A stretch of DNA of 64,000 bases, taken from NCBI RefSeq assembly GCF_009017495.1, contig NZ_CP044990.1, positions 3,266,001 to 3,330,000 of the forward strand, in the 5' to 3' direction. Shown piece after piece: positions 55,218-64,000 of the stretch; the first letter of the stretch is position 1; each line of letters starts with the position of its first letter. Both the position numbers and the translations under genes were made by a program. The notes under the pieces are model-generated. The model was not told where the DNA came from. It ran no database searches and worked only from the letters and a program-made list of their open reading frames with translations. The stretch is from Deinococcus sp. AJ005 (GTDB taxonomy: Bacteria; Deinococcota; Deinococci; Deinococcales; Deinococcaceae).

Positions 55218-55898
55218 TCAGTTCATCTCGCCCACGGGCACGGGCTTGGGCCGCAGATCCTCGGTGAAGTTGGCCAGCCACGCACCCAGCGCGCCGCCCA
55301 GGATCGGCCCCACGAAGTAAATCCACATGTTGGCCCAGGTACCGCCCGCCACCGCTGCGCCCAGGGCACGGGCCGGGTTCATGGTTGCGCCGCTGATGGG
55401 GCCGACGGACAGAATGCCCACCACGATGGTCAGACCCACGATCAGGCCGCCCAGCACGCTTTTCTGGTGAATGGCCACCTTGACCACCACCAGCACCAGA
55501 AAGGCAGTGGTGATCGCCTCGGCCAGCAGACCGCCGCCCACGCTGACGCCACTGCCCAGAGTTGCTGCGCCGTAACCGACTCCGACTTTTTGCATGGCGT
55601 CCTGCCCGGCCACCGCCACGGCGGCAAAGGCCCCCAGGATGCCCCCCACAAACTGCGCGGGAATGAAGGCCAGCGTGTCGCTCCATTTCTGGTGTCCGGT
55701 CAGGCTCAGGCCGATGCTGATGGCAGGGTTGAACTGCCCGCCGCTGACGGTGCCCAGCGCCATGGCCATCACGGCAATTGCCAGCCCGTGCGCGAAGGCC
55801 ACACCCAGCAACGTCGCGTCGTTGGCGATGGAGAGCATGCCCGCAAACAGCAGGGCAAAGGTGCCGATGGCCTCGGCAATGAGCTTCTTGGTCAGCAT
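55218..55898 (-). CDS. Aquaporin / MIP-family channel
   Basis: A 226-residue channel with six membrane helices and two pore half-helices ending in the NPA motifs FNPAISIGLSL (after helix 2) and MNPARALGAAV (after helix 5). It begins KLIAEAIGTFALLFAGMLSIAND, typical of AqpZ-like bacterial channels. It passes water and possibly small neutral solutes; the second loop has the conserved Arg of the selectivity filter (NPAR). It is a separate transcription unit with its own promoter and terminator. A partial match to the purine-regulon operator (TTAGACGACTC) lies upstream of the promoter. Confidence 0.93.
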   Translation of the reverse strand: MLTKKLIAEAIGTFALLFAGMLSIANDATLLGVAFAHGLAIAVMAMALGTVSGGQFNPAISIGLSLTGHQKWSDTLAFIPAQFVGGILGAFAAVAVAGQDAMQKVGVGYGAATLGSGVSVGGGLLAEAITTAFLVLVVVKVAIHQKSVLGGLIVGLTIVVGILSVGPISGATMNPARALGAAVAGGTWANMWIYFVGPILGGALGAWLANFTEDLRPKPVPVGEMN

Positions 55899-55905
55899 GA
55901 GAGGA

Positions 55906-55954
55906 ATTGTAGAATAATGTCAAGTTTTTCACAATCTAATGCTTAGACGACTCA
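55906..55954 (-). promoter_or_regulatory. Aquaporin promoter and partial operator-like site
   Basis: On the minus strand TTGTGA (55934-55929), 17 bases, TACAAT (55911-55906), seven bases, ATG, so the message is probably leaderless. Upstream, at 55943-55954, TTAGACGACTCA on the plus strand resembles the operator at 27433 but lacks the final half. Confidence 0.6.
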
Positions 55955-55984
55955 ATAATTTGTCCCATGCGGCTGGACGGACGG

Positions 55985-56953
<969 letters not shown>

Positions 56954-57032
56954 GCCCGCCAGCATAAGCCCGGTCCGCAGCACGCACGAGGGCAAGTCTC
57001 CCATTCGCCGCCAATTCGAGCCTCGCAACAGC

Positions 57033-57061
57033 AAAAACCCCCTCACCGTAGAGAGGGGGTT
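57033..57061 (-). terminator. Intrinsic terminator of the PRC-barrel gene
   Basis: AACCCCCTC and GAGGGGGTT form a nine-pair stem (57036-57044 with 57053-57061), followed on the minus strand by a T run. Confidence 0.88.
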
Positions 57062-57079
57062 CCTGAGCGCGAGGAGCGT

Positions 57080-59146
57080 TTAGCCCTGCGTCTTGAGATC
57101 GGTGTCGGGCGTGTTCTGCTTGCCCAGGTCCGGCTGGCTGTCCAGCGCACCCTTGCCGTGTTCGGCGGGGCGGCTGTTCATCGGGTTGATGTCCGGCGTT
57201 TCCATGCTCACGCTGTCCAGCAGGATGTCCAGCACGTCGCCCCCGGTGGCCAGTTCCACGGCCTTGTGGGTCACGATTTCGCCCAGGTTCAGGATAATGC
57301 TGTCATCGGGGGCCAGGATCACGCGGTTGACTGGGCGGCCCAGGGCGTCCTTGATGCGCTGCTCGTGGGCGGCCTGCTGGCGCTCGTCCAGCGCCGTTTC
57401 GGCATCTTCCCGGCGCTCGCCCAGCCAGCCCCTGGCACGCTCGAACAGGTTGCTGGCCCCGCTGGACACGTTCTCCAGGCCACCGGCCAGGGCGGCGCGG
57501 GTGTCGGTGCCACTTGCCTGTGCCGGGCGGCCCACCGTGGCAGCCAGCAGTTGGTCCTGAACGCCCAGATGCTGGGCACGCTCCAGGATCGCCGCCGTGA
57601 CGATCTGGCCCTGTGCGGCCACCAGACTGCCGCTGGGGCTGCGAACCTCCGTTTTGGCACGGCGGCCAATGGCAGCCTCGGGGCTGCTGGGGTCCACGGC
57701 GACGGCAGTGTCGCCGCTGCCGCGCAGGCCACCCGCAATCGCTCCGCCCGTGGCGGCGGCGGTCAGTGCGCCCAGTTTGCCCACCTGCTCGGCACGTTCG
57801 GCCTGATACTCGGTGATCACGCCGCCCTTGTAGACGATGGTCTCGCCCGCGTCGGTGGACACGTCCTGGCTGGCGGTCTTGCCCACCACATAGGTCTTCT
57901 GCCGTTCGGCGGTGGCATCGCGCATGTCGTCGAAGCCGCCCTGCACACGGTCACGGGCATTGCCGTAGCTGGCGACGATCACGCCGCCCGTCGCGGTGGT
58001 GGCCAGCATGGTCAGCTTGCCGTCCTGCTCGGCGCGGTCTGCCTGCTCCGCGGTGATGATCTGCCCCTTGGTGACGATGGTGGAGCCGTCCTCAGCCAGC
58101 AGGTCGCCCCCCGCCGCCTTGCCGATCACGTATTCCTTCTGGCGTTCCCTGGAAGCGTCGGCGATATTGCCGTAAGCGTCCGAGATCGACCCACCCGTCG
58201 CGGTGGTCGCCAGTGCGCCCAGCTTGCCATGCTGCTCGGCCAGATCTGCCTGCGCGGTAGTAATAGTGTCGCCTTTGGCCACGATCACGGTGCCGTCTTC
58301 CAGGGTCACGTCGCCGCCCGCCGTCTTGCCCACCGCGTATTCCTTCTGGCGTTCCCTGGTGGCGTCGGCGATGTTGCCGTAAGCGTCCGAGATCACGCCG
58401 CCCGTCGCGGTGGTGGCCAGCGCCCCAAGTTTGCCGTGCTGCTCGGCCAGATCGGCCTGCTCGGCGGTAATCGTATCGCCCTTGGCCACGATCACGGTGC
58501 CGTCTTCCAGGGTGATGTCGCCGCCCGCGTGCTTGCCCACCGCGTACTCTTTCTGGCGTTCCTTGGTGGCGTCGGCCACGTTCTCGTAAGCGCCCTTGAT
58601 TGAGTCGCTCGCGCTGCTGAAGGCACCCTTGATTCCGCCCGGCTCCTGCTCCTGCATGGCGGCGGCCACCGACACAGGAACGATGGCGGCGTGTTCACCA
58701 ATCTGCACGTTTTCCGGCGCGGGCACGAAGGTCCGCCCGTTGCTCAGATCCGAGAACAGCCCGCCGGTGGCCTCATAGCCCTCCACTTTGCCGGTCTTCT
58801 CGTCAAAATACACGTCGGCGATCTTGCCCAGATCCTGCCCGTCGGTGGTCAGCAGGGTCATCCCGATCAGGCTGATCTTGCTGTCCAGCACGTCGGCCAA
58901 GCGGTCATCGTCGCGGGTGGTGGTGACGTGGTCCGCCGAGTCGATCATGATGGCGTCCTCGCCAATCGAACGGATCATCTCGAAGGGCACCACTTTGGCG
59001 GCGCGGAACCAGCCGCCCTCATCGACCAGCAGGCCCAGAACCTCGTTGGCCTGATGGTCGAAGATCAGGTCATGCACGTTATCGATGCGCTGGCCCGAAT
59101 CGATGGCGACGATATGCCGTCCCAGAATGTCTTTGCCTTTAATCAT
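57080..59146 (-). CDS. Repetitive PRC-barrel domain protein
   Basis: A 688-residue soluble acidic protein. Residues 1-160 contain two PRC-barrel-like domains ([25 protein letters not shown] and [38 protein letters not shown]). From residue 186 there are four tandem units of about 70 residues beginning at 186, 256, 326 and about 405, each with an ERQKEYxVGK helix, a D-ED-G-TIV-KG-xIT strand-turn and [17 protein letters not shown]; the first two are nearly identical. A fifth, degraded unit and a charged linker follow, and the C-terminal 90 residues again hold a similar turn ([23 protein letters not shown]). PRC-barrel proteins of this sort are seen in stress-tolerant bacteria but have no proven role. 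Followed by a small membrane protein upstream. Confidence 0.85.
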   Translation of the reverse strand: MIKGKDILGRHIVAIDSGQRIDNVHDLIFDHQANEVLGLLVDEGGWFRAAKVVPFEMIRSIGEDAIMIDSADHVTTTRDDDRLADVLDSKISLIGMTLLTTDGQDLGKIADVYFDEKTGKVEGYEATGGLFSDLSNGRTFVPAPENVQIGEHAAIVPVSVAAAMQEQEPGGIKGAFSSASDSIKGAYENVADATKERQKEYAVGKHAGGDITLEDGTVIVAKGDTITAEQADLAEQHGKLGALATTATGGVISDAYGNIADATRERQKEYAVGKTAGGDVTLEDGTVIVAKGDTITTAQADLAEQHGKLGALATTATGGSISDAYGNIADASRERQKEYVIGKAAGGDLLAEDGSTIVTKGQIITAEQADRAEQDGKLTMLATTATGGVIVASYGNARDRVQGGFDDMRDATAERQKTYVVGKTASQDVSTDAGETIVYKGGVITEYQAERAEQVGKLGALTAAATGGAIAGGLRGSGDTAVAVDPSSPEAAIGRRAKTEVRSPSGSLVAAQGQIVTAAILERAQHLGVQDQLLAATVGRPAQASGTDTRAALAGGLENVSSGASNLFERARGWLGERREDAETALDERQQAAHEQRIKDALGRPVNRVILAPDDSIILNLGEIVTHKAVELATGGDVLDILLDSVSMETPDINPMNSRPAEHGKGALDSQPDLGKQNTPDTDLKTQG

Positions 59147-59214
59147 GGGTCACGCTCCAGTGTGGAAACAGAAAATTTGAGTGGTAAAAGTGCAGAAGAA
59201 GAAGTCAGGTGACT

Positions 59215-59352
59215 TTAAATAAAGCCCAGATTGAGGACGCCCTGCGGCTTCAGGTACAGAAAGTACGCCAGCAGGAAAACGACGAGAATGATCAGCAGGA
59301 TCAGCAGCCAGGGGCCTGCGCCGCCACCGCCATTGCCTTTGAGTCGGGTCAT
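59215..59352 (-). CDS. Small single-pass membrane protein
   Basis: A 45-residue protein: short Gly-rich N-terminus (MTRLKGNGGGGAG), one strongly hydrophobic helix (about residues 15-34) and a short tail. ATG 59352 is set by a good ribosome site (GGAGGCAAC), rather than a longer frame upstream. It lies 69 bases before the PRC-barrel gene on the same strand and may be co-transcribed with it. Function unknown. Confidence 0.65.
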   Translation of the reverse strand: MTRLKGNGGGGAGPWLLILLIILVVFLLAYFLYLKPQGVLNLGFI

Positions 59353-59624
59353 GTTGCCTCCGTACCAAAGTGTAGAGATGAACGGCGGGTCAGTGATGGC
59401 TGAAGTCCTCAGCAGCACTTGTCCTAGCCTTGCGGTGGTCTTTATAAAATTTAACAGAGGACGGAGAGGGAAGGAGGAGTGGCTGTCCTGTTTCCCGTCA
59501 GCAGGCGGAGTGTTGCAATAGAAAGGAAGGTTGTCATAGAAATCGGCACGAGAAGGTGCAAAGTCGCCCCGCTGACTGGACCGCCCCGAACGCGCCGCGT
59601 GGCCCCCCGTGTAGCCTGAGCGGC

Positions 59625-60425
59625 GTGAACGCTCCCCCGAGCCTGCCTTTCCTCCGTGCCGACGTTGCGGCTGATGCTGCGTCTGAAACCCCGTCTGCCC
59701 GGACGGGTGAACGCCTGCTGGGCGAGTTGCCCCTGACCGTGCTGGTGGGCGTGACCGGCGTGGGCAAAAGCACGGCGCTGGACGCGTTGCAGGTGCTGGG
59801 CGGCCAGAAGGTGCTGCCGGACCGCCGCGAGGTCACGGACGCCGTGATGATCTGGCCGGGGGTGGGCCGCGACGTGACAGACCGTGAAGAACGTTTTGCC
59901 CTGACCGCGCAGTACCGCGCCGCCCACCCCGGCGGCATGGCGCAGGCGCTGGGATCGCTGCTGGCCGATACCCGCCACTGGGGTCTGTCCCCGTTGTTCG
60001 ACGGCCTGCGCGGTCTGGACGAGGTGACTTACGCCGCCCGGAGCTTTCCGGCATGGCGTTTCGTAGCGTTGGGTGCACCCGACGCCGTGCGCGTGCGCCG
60101 CCTGCTGGGTCGGGGGGACGCTTTTGACCGGGTGATAGACACGGCAACAGGCGGCACCCTGCGGGCCGAGTTGGACAGTCTGGCAGGCATTTCCGGGGTC
60201 TTCTCCCCTGCCGAGCTGGACGGTCTGGCCGCACTGGAAGGCCCGGAGTGTGCGGCAGCCGAGGTGCTGGCAAAGGTGCGGATCGTGCTGAGCGAGCGCC
60301 GTCAGTACGATCCCGCCGCCGCCGAAGCGTTTTTGCGCGGGCTGCCGCCGGGGCGGGCGCTGGTTCTGGATACCGTGGCCCTGAATCCAGCCCAGGTGGC
60401 GCGGGCTGTCCAGGACTGGGCATGA
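59625..60425 (+). CDS. P-loop NTPase of unknown role
   Basis: A 266-residue protein with a Walker A motif [17 protein letters not shown] (residue about 40) and few other landmarks. The rest is Arg- and Leu-rich with segments [54 protein letters not shown]. This resembles nucleotide-dependent kinases more than helicases, but no Walker B can be assigned with certainty. GTG 59625 is chosen because TAGCCT lies seven bases before it, a leaderless pattern. Its stop overlaps the start of the enolase-superfamily gene (ATGA), so the two are linked functionally. Confidence 0.72.
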   Translation: MNAPPSLPFLRADVAADAASETPSARTGERLLGELPLTVLVGVTGVGKSTALDALQVLGGQKVLPDRREVTDAVMIWPGVGRDVTDREERFALTAQYRAAHPGGMAQALGSLLADTRHWGLSPLFDGLRGLDEVTYAARSFPAWRFVALGAPDAVRVRRLLGRGDAFDRVIDTATGGTLRAELDSLAGISGVFSPAELDGLAALEGPECAAAEVLAKVRIVLSERRQYDPAAAEAFLRGLPPGRALVLDTVALNPAQVARAVQDWA

Positions 60426-61531
60426 ACGACTTTGAAGCCCCCAAAAGTGGCGTGACCGTGCAGCAGATTGAGGCCATACCCTACCGGCTGCCGCTGACCT
60501 CCGCGCTGGCGTGGGGCGCGCATTCCGCCATCAGCGCCGCCGAGCATGTGCTGGTGCGCGTGACCCTGTCGGACGGCACGGTGGGACAGGCCGAGGCCAC
60601 GCCGCGCCCCACCATCTACGGCGAGACGCCCGGCAGCGTGGCGGCTGTGCTGGCCCACCTCTCCCCGGCGCTGAGCGGGCTGGACATTGCCGACGAGGAC
60701 GGCCTGAACCGGGTGAGAAACAGCGTGGCGAACAACCACACGGCGCGCGGCGCGCTGGACATGGCGCTGCACGACGCCCGCGCCCGCGCTGCGGGGAAAA
60801 CGCTGTTCGACACGTTGATGGGACCGAATCCCCGCGTGCGCGTCAGTTTTATCCTGGGCCTGGGCACGCCCGCCGACATGCTGGCCGAGGCCGAGCGGGT
60901 GGTGGCGGCGGGTGTGCGCTGCCTGAAGGTGAAGGTGGGCCGCAACCACGCCCGCGATCTGGCGGTCATTTCTGAGTTGCGCCGCACGTTCGGGTCCGGG
61001 GTATCGCTGTATGCCGACAGCAACGAGACGCTGACCCCGGAAACAGCCCCCGCCGCCCTGAACGCCATGTGGGAGGCCGGGCTGCTGTACGTGGAAGAAC
61101 CGCTGCCCGTGCGCCAATTGCGGGCGCGGGCTGACCTGCACGCCCGCAGCCTGCTGCCCATCGTGGCCGACGACAGTTGCTTTACCCCCGCCGATCTGGA
61201 GCGCGAACTGGACTTTGATACCTTCGACGTGCTGAACGTCAAGACCGCTCGCAACGGCTTTACCGACGGCGCGTGGATGCTGCGCGAGGCAGCCCGGCGC
61301 GGCAAACGCGGCATGGTGGGATCACAGGCCAGCACTGGACTGGGGACCCTGCACGCCGCCCTTCTCTCTACCCACGCCGAGGTGACCGAGCCGTGCGAAC
61401 TGAGTTTCGTGCTGAAGCTGCAGGATGACCTGCTGAACCTGCCGATCACCTTCGAGGACGGCTGGCTGGACGTGCATGGTCTGCGCGAACATGCGGTGGA
61501 CCCGCAGAAACTGGCGCGTTACCGCCTGTAA
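60422..61531 (+). CDS. Enolase-superfamily enzyme (mandelate racemase/muconate lactonising type)
   Basis: A 369-residue TIM-barrel enzyme. The N-terminal capping domain has [55 protein letters not shown]. The barrel has the KxK catalytic motif in [17 protein letters not shown], metal ligands in [19 protein letters not shown] and LPIVADDSC, and a lysine region [16 protein letters not shown]. This puts it among dipeptide epimerases, cycloisomerases or o-succinylbenzoate synthases; substrate cannot be chosen from sequence alone. Coupled to the P-loop gene upstream by a four-base overlap. Confidence 0.85.
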   Translation: MNDFEAPKSGVTVQQIEAIPYRLPLTSALAWGAHSAISAAEHVLVRVTLSDGTVGQAEATPRPTIYGETPGSVAAVLAHLSPALSGLDIADEDGLNRVRNSVANNHTARGALDMALHDARARAAGKTLFDTLMGPNPRVRVSFILGLGTPADMLAEAERVVAAGVRCLKVKVGRNHARDLAVISELRRTFGSGVSLYADSNETLTPETAPAALNAMWEAGLLYVEEPLPVRQLRARADLHARSLLPIVADDSCFTPADLERELDFDTFDVLNVKTARNGFTDGAWMLREAARRGKRGMVGSQASTGLGTLHAALLSTHAEVTEPCELSFVLKLQDDLLNLPITFEDGWLDVHGLREHAVDPQKLARYRL

Positions 61532-61614
61532 ATATCCGCCGAACTGCCGGAGGTGACAGGCGGACTCAGCAGACCCCGCACGCCCTGCGCCATTCAGCAG
61601 AATTTCTATGCAGG

Positions 61615-61628
61615 TGACAGACCTGTCA
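61615..61628. promoter_or_regulatory. Inverted repeat before the small membrane protein gene
   Basis: TGACAGACCTGTCA, two six-base arms around AC, lies 13 bases before a GATAAT box (61641-61646). The box is five bases before the ATG at 61652, so this could be an operator for a leaderless gene. Confidence 0.45.
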
Positions 61629-61651
61629 GAAAACGGCGCGGATAATGAGGC

Positions 61652-61918
61652 ATGGATCAAGGAATGCTCAACGCTCTGGCGCTTCCTCTGCTGTTTAGCA
61701 TCTGCGGCGGCCTCTACCTGTACCTGCGTTTTCCCGAACGTCGCCCGCGCGCCCTGCTGGTCATGACCCTGTTTCAACTGGTGGGGGCCTACGGCTACGC
61801 CACCGCCCCGGAAGAGGGGCTGTTCGGCCTGCTGATCCTGCACGCAGCGGTGGTGTTTGTGCTGCTGGTGCGCCACCTGCAAGCGCCCACGCTGCTGCCG
61901 GGCAACATTTCCCAGTAA
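61652..61918 (+). CDS. Small membrane protein of unknown function
   Basis: An 88-residue protein with three probable membrane segments (LALPLLFSICGGLYLYL, ALLVMTLFQLVGAYGYA and LFGLLILHAAVVFVLLV) and short polar loops. It has no motif I recognise. GATAAT five bases before the ATG fits a leaderless start. It sits alone between the enolase-superfamily gene and a repeat-like stretch. Confidence 0.72.
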   Translation: MDQGMLNALALPLLFSICGGLYLYLRFPERRPRALLVMTLFQLVGAYGYATAPEEGLFGLLILHAAVVFVLLVRHLQAPTLLPGNISQ

Positions 61919-62257
61919 TGCGAAATTGAGAGAAATCGAAGAAGAATCCGAGTAAGACTCGCAGAGTTGCGCCGCTGAGGAGTAAACCCGTACGGGTGCC
62001 ATCTCACGCCGACAGTTCGTTCACGACGAGCGCGAGAACAGGAAAAGACCAACAGGCGACGAAGTTGGCGGCCCCATTGGAGGCCGCCATTTTTGATGAT
62101 CCGGGGCTGTCGTGCTGGCGTATCTGGTCAAGGCCGAAGTGCCATGCGGACCCGGATTGCGAAACAGGGCCAACGCCCGAAAATCCGGGCCACACAGAAG
62201 CGGCAATCTCGTCCTGAAAAGCCTTCAGAGAAAGTGTCGGGGACTGGATACACCGGG
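61919..62257. other. Intergenic region with repeat-like sequence and no gene
   Basis: This 339-base gap between the small membrane protein gene and the MFS gene has no open frame I can support. A segment near 62010-62040 (GTTCACGACGAGCGCGAGAA) resembles 63550-63575, the sequence next to family A copy 2, so part of it may be a damaged family A element. A GGCGGCC/GGCCGCC-like hairpin with TTTTT follows at about 62068-62097 and could end transcription on the plus strand. Confidence 0.5.
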
Positions 62258-63475
62258 CTACACTGGCAAAGTCAACGCCTGCCGCCGCGCCGGACGGTAC
62301 AGCCCCAGATAAATGGCGATCACGCTTCCACCGTACATCAACAGCGTCCAGGCGAACAGCACCTGAAAGGCGAGGGTAAACGGCAACTGTCCGCGCACCA
62401 CCCCGGCCAGCACGCTGCTGATGGCCCAGCCCGAGTCCCAGGCGATGATGTTCAGGGCCGAATACATCGGGCGGTCATCCTCGTCCAATGAGGACATGGC
62501 ATATGCGCCGTACACCGGCCCGGCGGCGTTCATCAGTGCCCCGCGCGTGAACAGGGCCAGCGTGACCATCCACAGGTGGGGCGCAAACCCCAGCAGGGCC
62601 AGGAACGGCAGACTGCTGGCCTGCACCAGCAAGACCACCTGCAATTGCCCCAGACGGCGCACCAGCAGCGGCTGAAGCAGCGCGGTGGCCGCCGTCGCCA
62701 GACTGGCCCACGCGAACAGTTGCCCCAGGCTGGCGTAATTGATCTGGAATTTGCCCTCGATAAACACGTTCAGAAACGGAATGGTGGCCCCGGCCCCCAG
62801 CCCCACCAGCAGGTTGGGCAAGATCAGCCGGAACATCGCCCGCTTGTCTCGCACGGCGAAACTGCGCCCGGTCTGGGAGGTCTTGCCACTGGGTTTGAGC
62901 TTCAGGGCAGGAATCAGGCCCAGCAGTTGCAGGAAGGTGGCGACGAGCAACGCGGTTCGCAAAGCCCCCAGGCCCGTCGGCTCGGTCTGGGTAAACAGCG
63001 CGTAGGCTTCCGGCACGCGCCCGCCGATCAGGTTGCCCACAAAGCCCGCGCCGGTCATCAGGGCGCTCTGAACGCTGAACAGGGTCACGCGGCTGCGGTC
63101 GTCGCTGTTGTTGGCCATGAAGGGCGATCCGGCCACCATGACCAGCGCCGAGCCAGCACCCTGTACCAGCGCGCCTGTGACGATGCCGACTGGCCCCCCG
63201 GCCAGCGCCAGGATCAGCGTGCCCAAGAGACTCAGGGCTACCCCGATCTTGATGGTGTGGGCGTTGCTGATGCGGCGGGCCAGCGCCACGGCGGGCAGGC
63301 TCAGGAACACCAGCGTCAGTGCAGGCAGCGCGTTCATGATGCCCTGCCATTCCGGCCCCAGCCCCAGCGCCCGCAGGTAAAAGTTCAGGAACAGGGCCAG
63401 AAACGCCTGCGCCATCCCGAAGGAGAAAGAGGTGGTCAGGAACAGCCAGACCTGTGGGGCAAAGCGCCAGGTCAT
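62258..63475 (-). CDS. Major facilitator superfamily transporter
   Basis: A 405-residue transporter with twelve predicted membrane helices in two groups of six. The N-terminus MTWRFAPQVWLFLTTSFSFGMAQAFLALFLNFYLRALG starts directly with helix 1. The loop between helices 2 and 3 is short and basic (ARRISNAHTIKIG), as in the family, and the central loop is LKLKPSGKTSQTGRSFAVRDKRAMF. Its substrate cannot be predicted; the layout resembles drug or sugar exporters. CGGAG precedes the ATG. Single gene. Confidence 0.88.
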   Translation of the reverse strand: MTWRFAPQVWLFLTTSFSFGMAQAFLALFLNFYLRALGLGPEWQGIMNALPALTLVFLSLPAVALARRISNAHTIKIGVALSLLGTLILALAGGPVGIVTGALVQGAGSALVMVAGSPFMANNSDDRSRVTLFSVQSALMTGAGFVGNLIGGRVPEAYALFTQTEPTGLGALRTALLVATFLQLLGLIPALKLKPSGKTSQTGRSFAVRDKRAMFRLILPNLLVGLGAGATIPFLNVFIEGKFQINYASLGQLFAWASLATAATALLQPLLVRRLGQLQVVLLVQASSLPFLALLGFAPHLWMVTLALFTRGALMNAAGPVYGAYAMSSLDEDDRPMYSALNIIAWDSGWAISSVLAGVVRGQLPFTLAFQVLFAWTLLMYGGSVIAIYLGLYRPARRQALTLPV

Positions 63476-63578
63476 ACGGACTCCGATTGAAAGGTGTTGA
63501 AAACGCCTGGAAATCCGAACGGGAGGAGCAGCGTCCTCATGGGCGTCTGTTCGCGACGATGGCGAGAAGGAGAAAAAC

Positions 63579-63654
63579 GGGTTCCGGGCGTGGAGTGCAG
63601 GAATCGGCGCTGTCCCGATTTCTGCCGCGTTACAGACGGAATCCGTATCACAGG
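63579..63654 (+). repeat. Dispersed intergenic repeat, family A copy 2
   Basis: This element aligns over 76 bases, about 84 percent identity and no gaps, with the reverse complement of 5067-5142, and a 22-base core is exact at 16470-16491. It lies between the MFS gene and the endonuclease III gene. Sequence just to its left also resembles 62010-62040, so the full element may be over 100 bases. Confidence 0.75.
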
Positions 63655-63676
63655 CGGCCCAGTGAGGCGTTGTGGC

Positions 63677-64000
63677 TCAACCCTCCACCCCGACTTTCGG
63701 GCAGAACGCCGCCATCTCGCACACCGCGCACTGCGGGTTGCGGGCCATGCACACGCGCCGCCCATGCAGGATCAGCGCGTGGTGCAGGAAGATCCAGCGT
63801 TCACGAGGGAACAGCTTCTGAAGATCAAGCTCTACTTTGTCCGGGTTGGTCTGCGTGCTGAGGCCCAGTCGGCGGGCCAGACGACCCACATGGGTATCGA
63901 CGGCAATAGCGGGATAGCCGTATGCGTTGCTGAGAACCACGTTGGCAGTCTTGCGGCCCGCGCCGGGCAGGGCCACCACGGCATCAAAATCGTTGGGCAC
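63677..64000 (-). CDS. nth: Endonuclease III, C-terminal part
   Basis: The window ends inside this gene; its last 107 codons are present. It removes oxidised pyrimidines from DNA and nicks the abasic site. The helix-hairpin-helix VVALPGAGRKTANVVLSNAYG, the catalytic Asp in AIAVDTHVGRLARRLG and the four-cysteine iron-sulfur motif C-x6-C-x2-C-x5-C (RVCMARNPQCAVCEMAAFCP) are all visible. Its N-terminal half lies beyond base 64000. Confidence 0.95.
   Translation of the reverse strand: MPNDFDAVVALPGAGRKTANVVLSNAYGYPAIAVDTHVGRLARRLGLSTQTNPDKVELDLQKLFPRERWIFLHHALILHGRRVCMARNPQCAVCEMAAFCPKVGVEG

Noticed and set aside
57600..58600. Tandem repeats at 57.6-58.6 kb as a CRISPR array
   Set aside because: The repeat period is about 210 bases and lies within a continuous reading frame; there are no short repeats with unique spacers.

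Overview
The window is GC-rich bacterial chromosomal DNA with the gene content and promoter style of a Deinococcus-like organism (inference from many -10 boxes placed 5-7 bases before start codons, a MurE-type ligase of the kind expected in ornithine-containing peptidoglycan, PRC-barrel stress proteins and short dispersed intergenic repeats). It is mostly ordinary chromosome with one clearly foreign AT-rich block. No rRNA, tRNA, CRISPR array or intact insertion sequence was recognised.

Layout. 1-16.4 kb: thioredoxin-like exported protein, class A penicillin-binding protein, single-domain response regulator, tRNA 2-thiolase MnmA, HAD-like protein, HerA-type ATPase, a type II restriction-modification pair (SacI-like endonuclease plus D12 adenine methylase), PspC protein, dsRNA-binding protein/HAD phosphatase/YraN group, hydroxyacid-oxoacid transhydrogenase, YjbQ, PurA and a glycerophosphodiesterase lipoprotein. 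16.6-34.1 kb: MarR regulator followed by a large catabolic block: glyoxylate carboligase, hydroxypyruvate isomerase, tartronate semialdehyde reductase, glycerate kinase; fasciclin and VanW proteins; malate synthase, IclR regulator, a second divergent malate synthase, allantoate amidohydrolase, allantoinase, ureidoglycine aminohydrolase and malic enzyme. 34.3-39.3 kb: YhgE/Pip membrane protein divergent from a TetR regulator, and a purine/urate-type permease. 39.6-41.8 kb: MurE-type ligase and a MazEF toxin-antitoxin pair. 41.95-43.99 kb: AT-rich two-gene island (AAA ATPase plus DUF4435/TOPRIM-like protein) that looks like a PARIS-type anti-phage system, flanked by damaged genes. 44.3-53 kb: pyruvate dehydrogenase E1 and E2, a frameshifted lipoprotein, and convergent ackA-pta. 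53.1-64 kb: aminopeptidase, epimerase-type oxidoreductase, aquaporin, cysteine synthase, a repetitive PRC-barrel protein, a P-loop protein coupled to an enolase-superfamily enzyme, an MFS transporter and the end of endonuclease III.

How it works together. The catabolic block forms most of a route from purines/allantoin to central metabolism: permease imports purine; allantoinase, allantoate amidohydrolase and ureidoglycine aminohydrolase release ammonia; glyoxylate is then either condensed and reduced to glycerate and phosphorylated, or joined to acetyl-CoA as malate and decarboxylated by malic enzyme. Uricase-side steps and ureidoglycolate lyase are not in the window. A short palindromic motif (consensus about TTAGACNNCTAAGT) lies in the promoter of the carboligase gene, before the second malate synthase and in the permease promoter, suggesting one repressor, probably the IclR protein encoded in the middle, controls all three.

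The most interesting finding is the PARIS-like island beside MazEF; next are the shared operator set, the SacI-like/D12 restriction pair, the 70-residue-repeat PRC-barrel protein and the tandem malate synthases.
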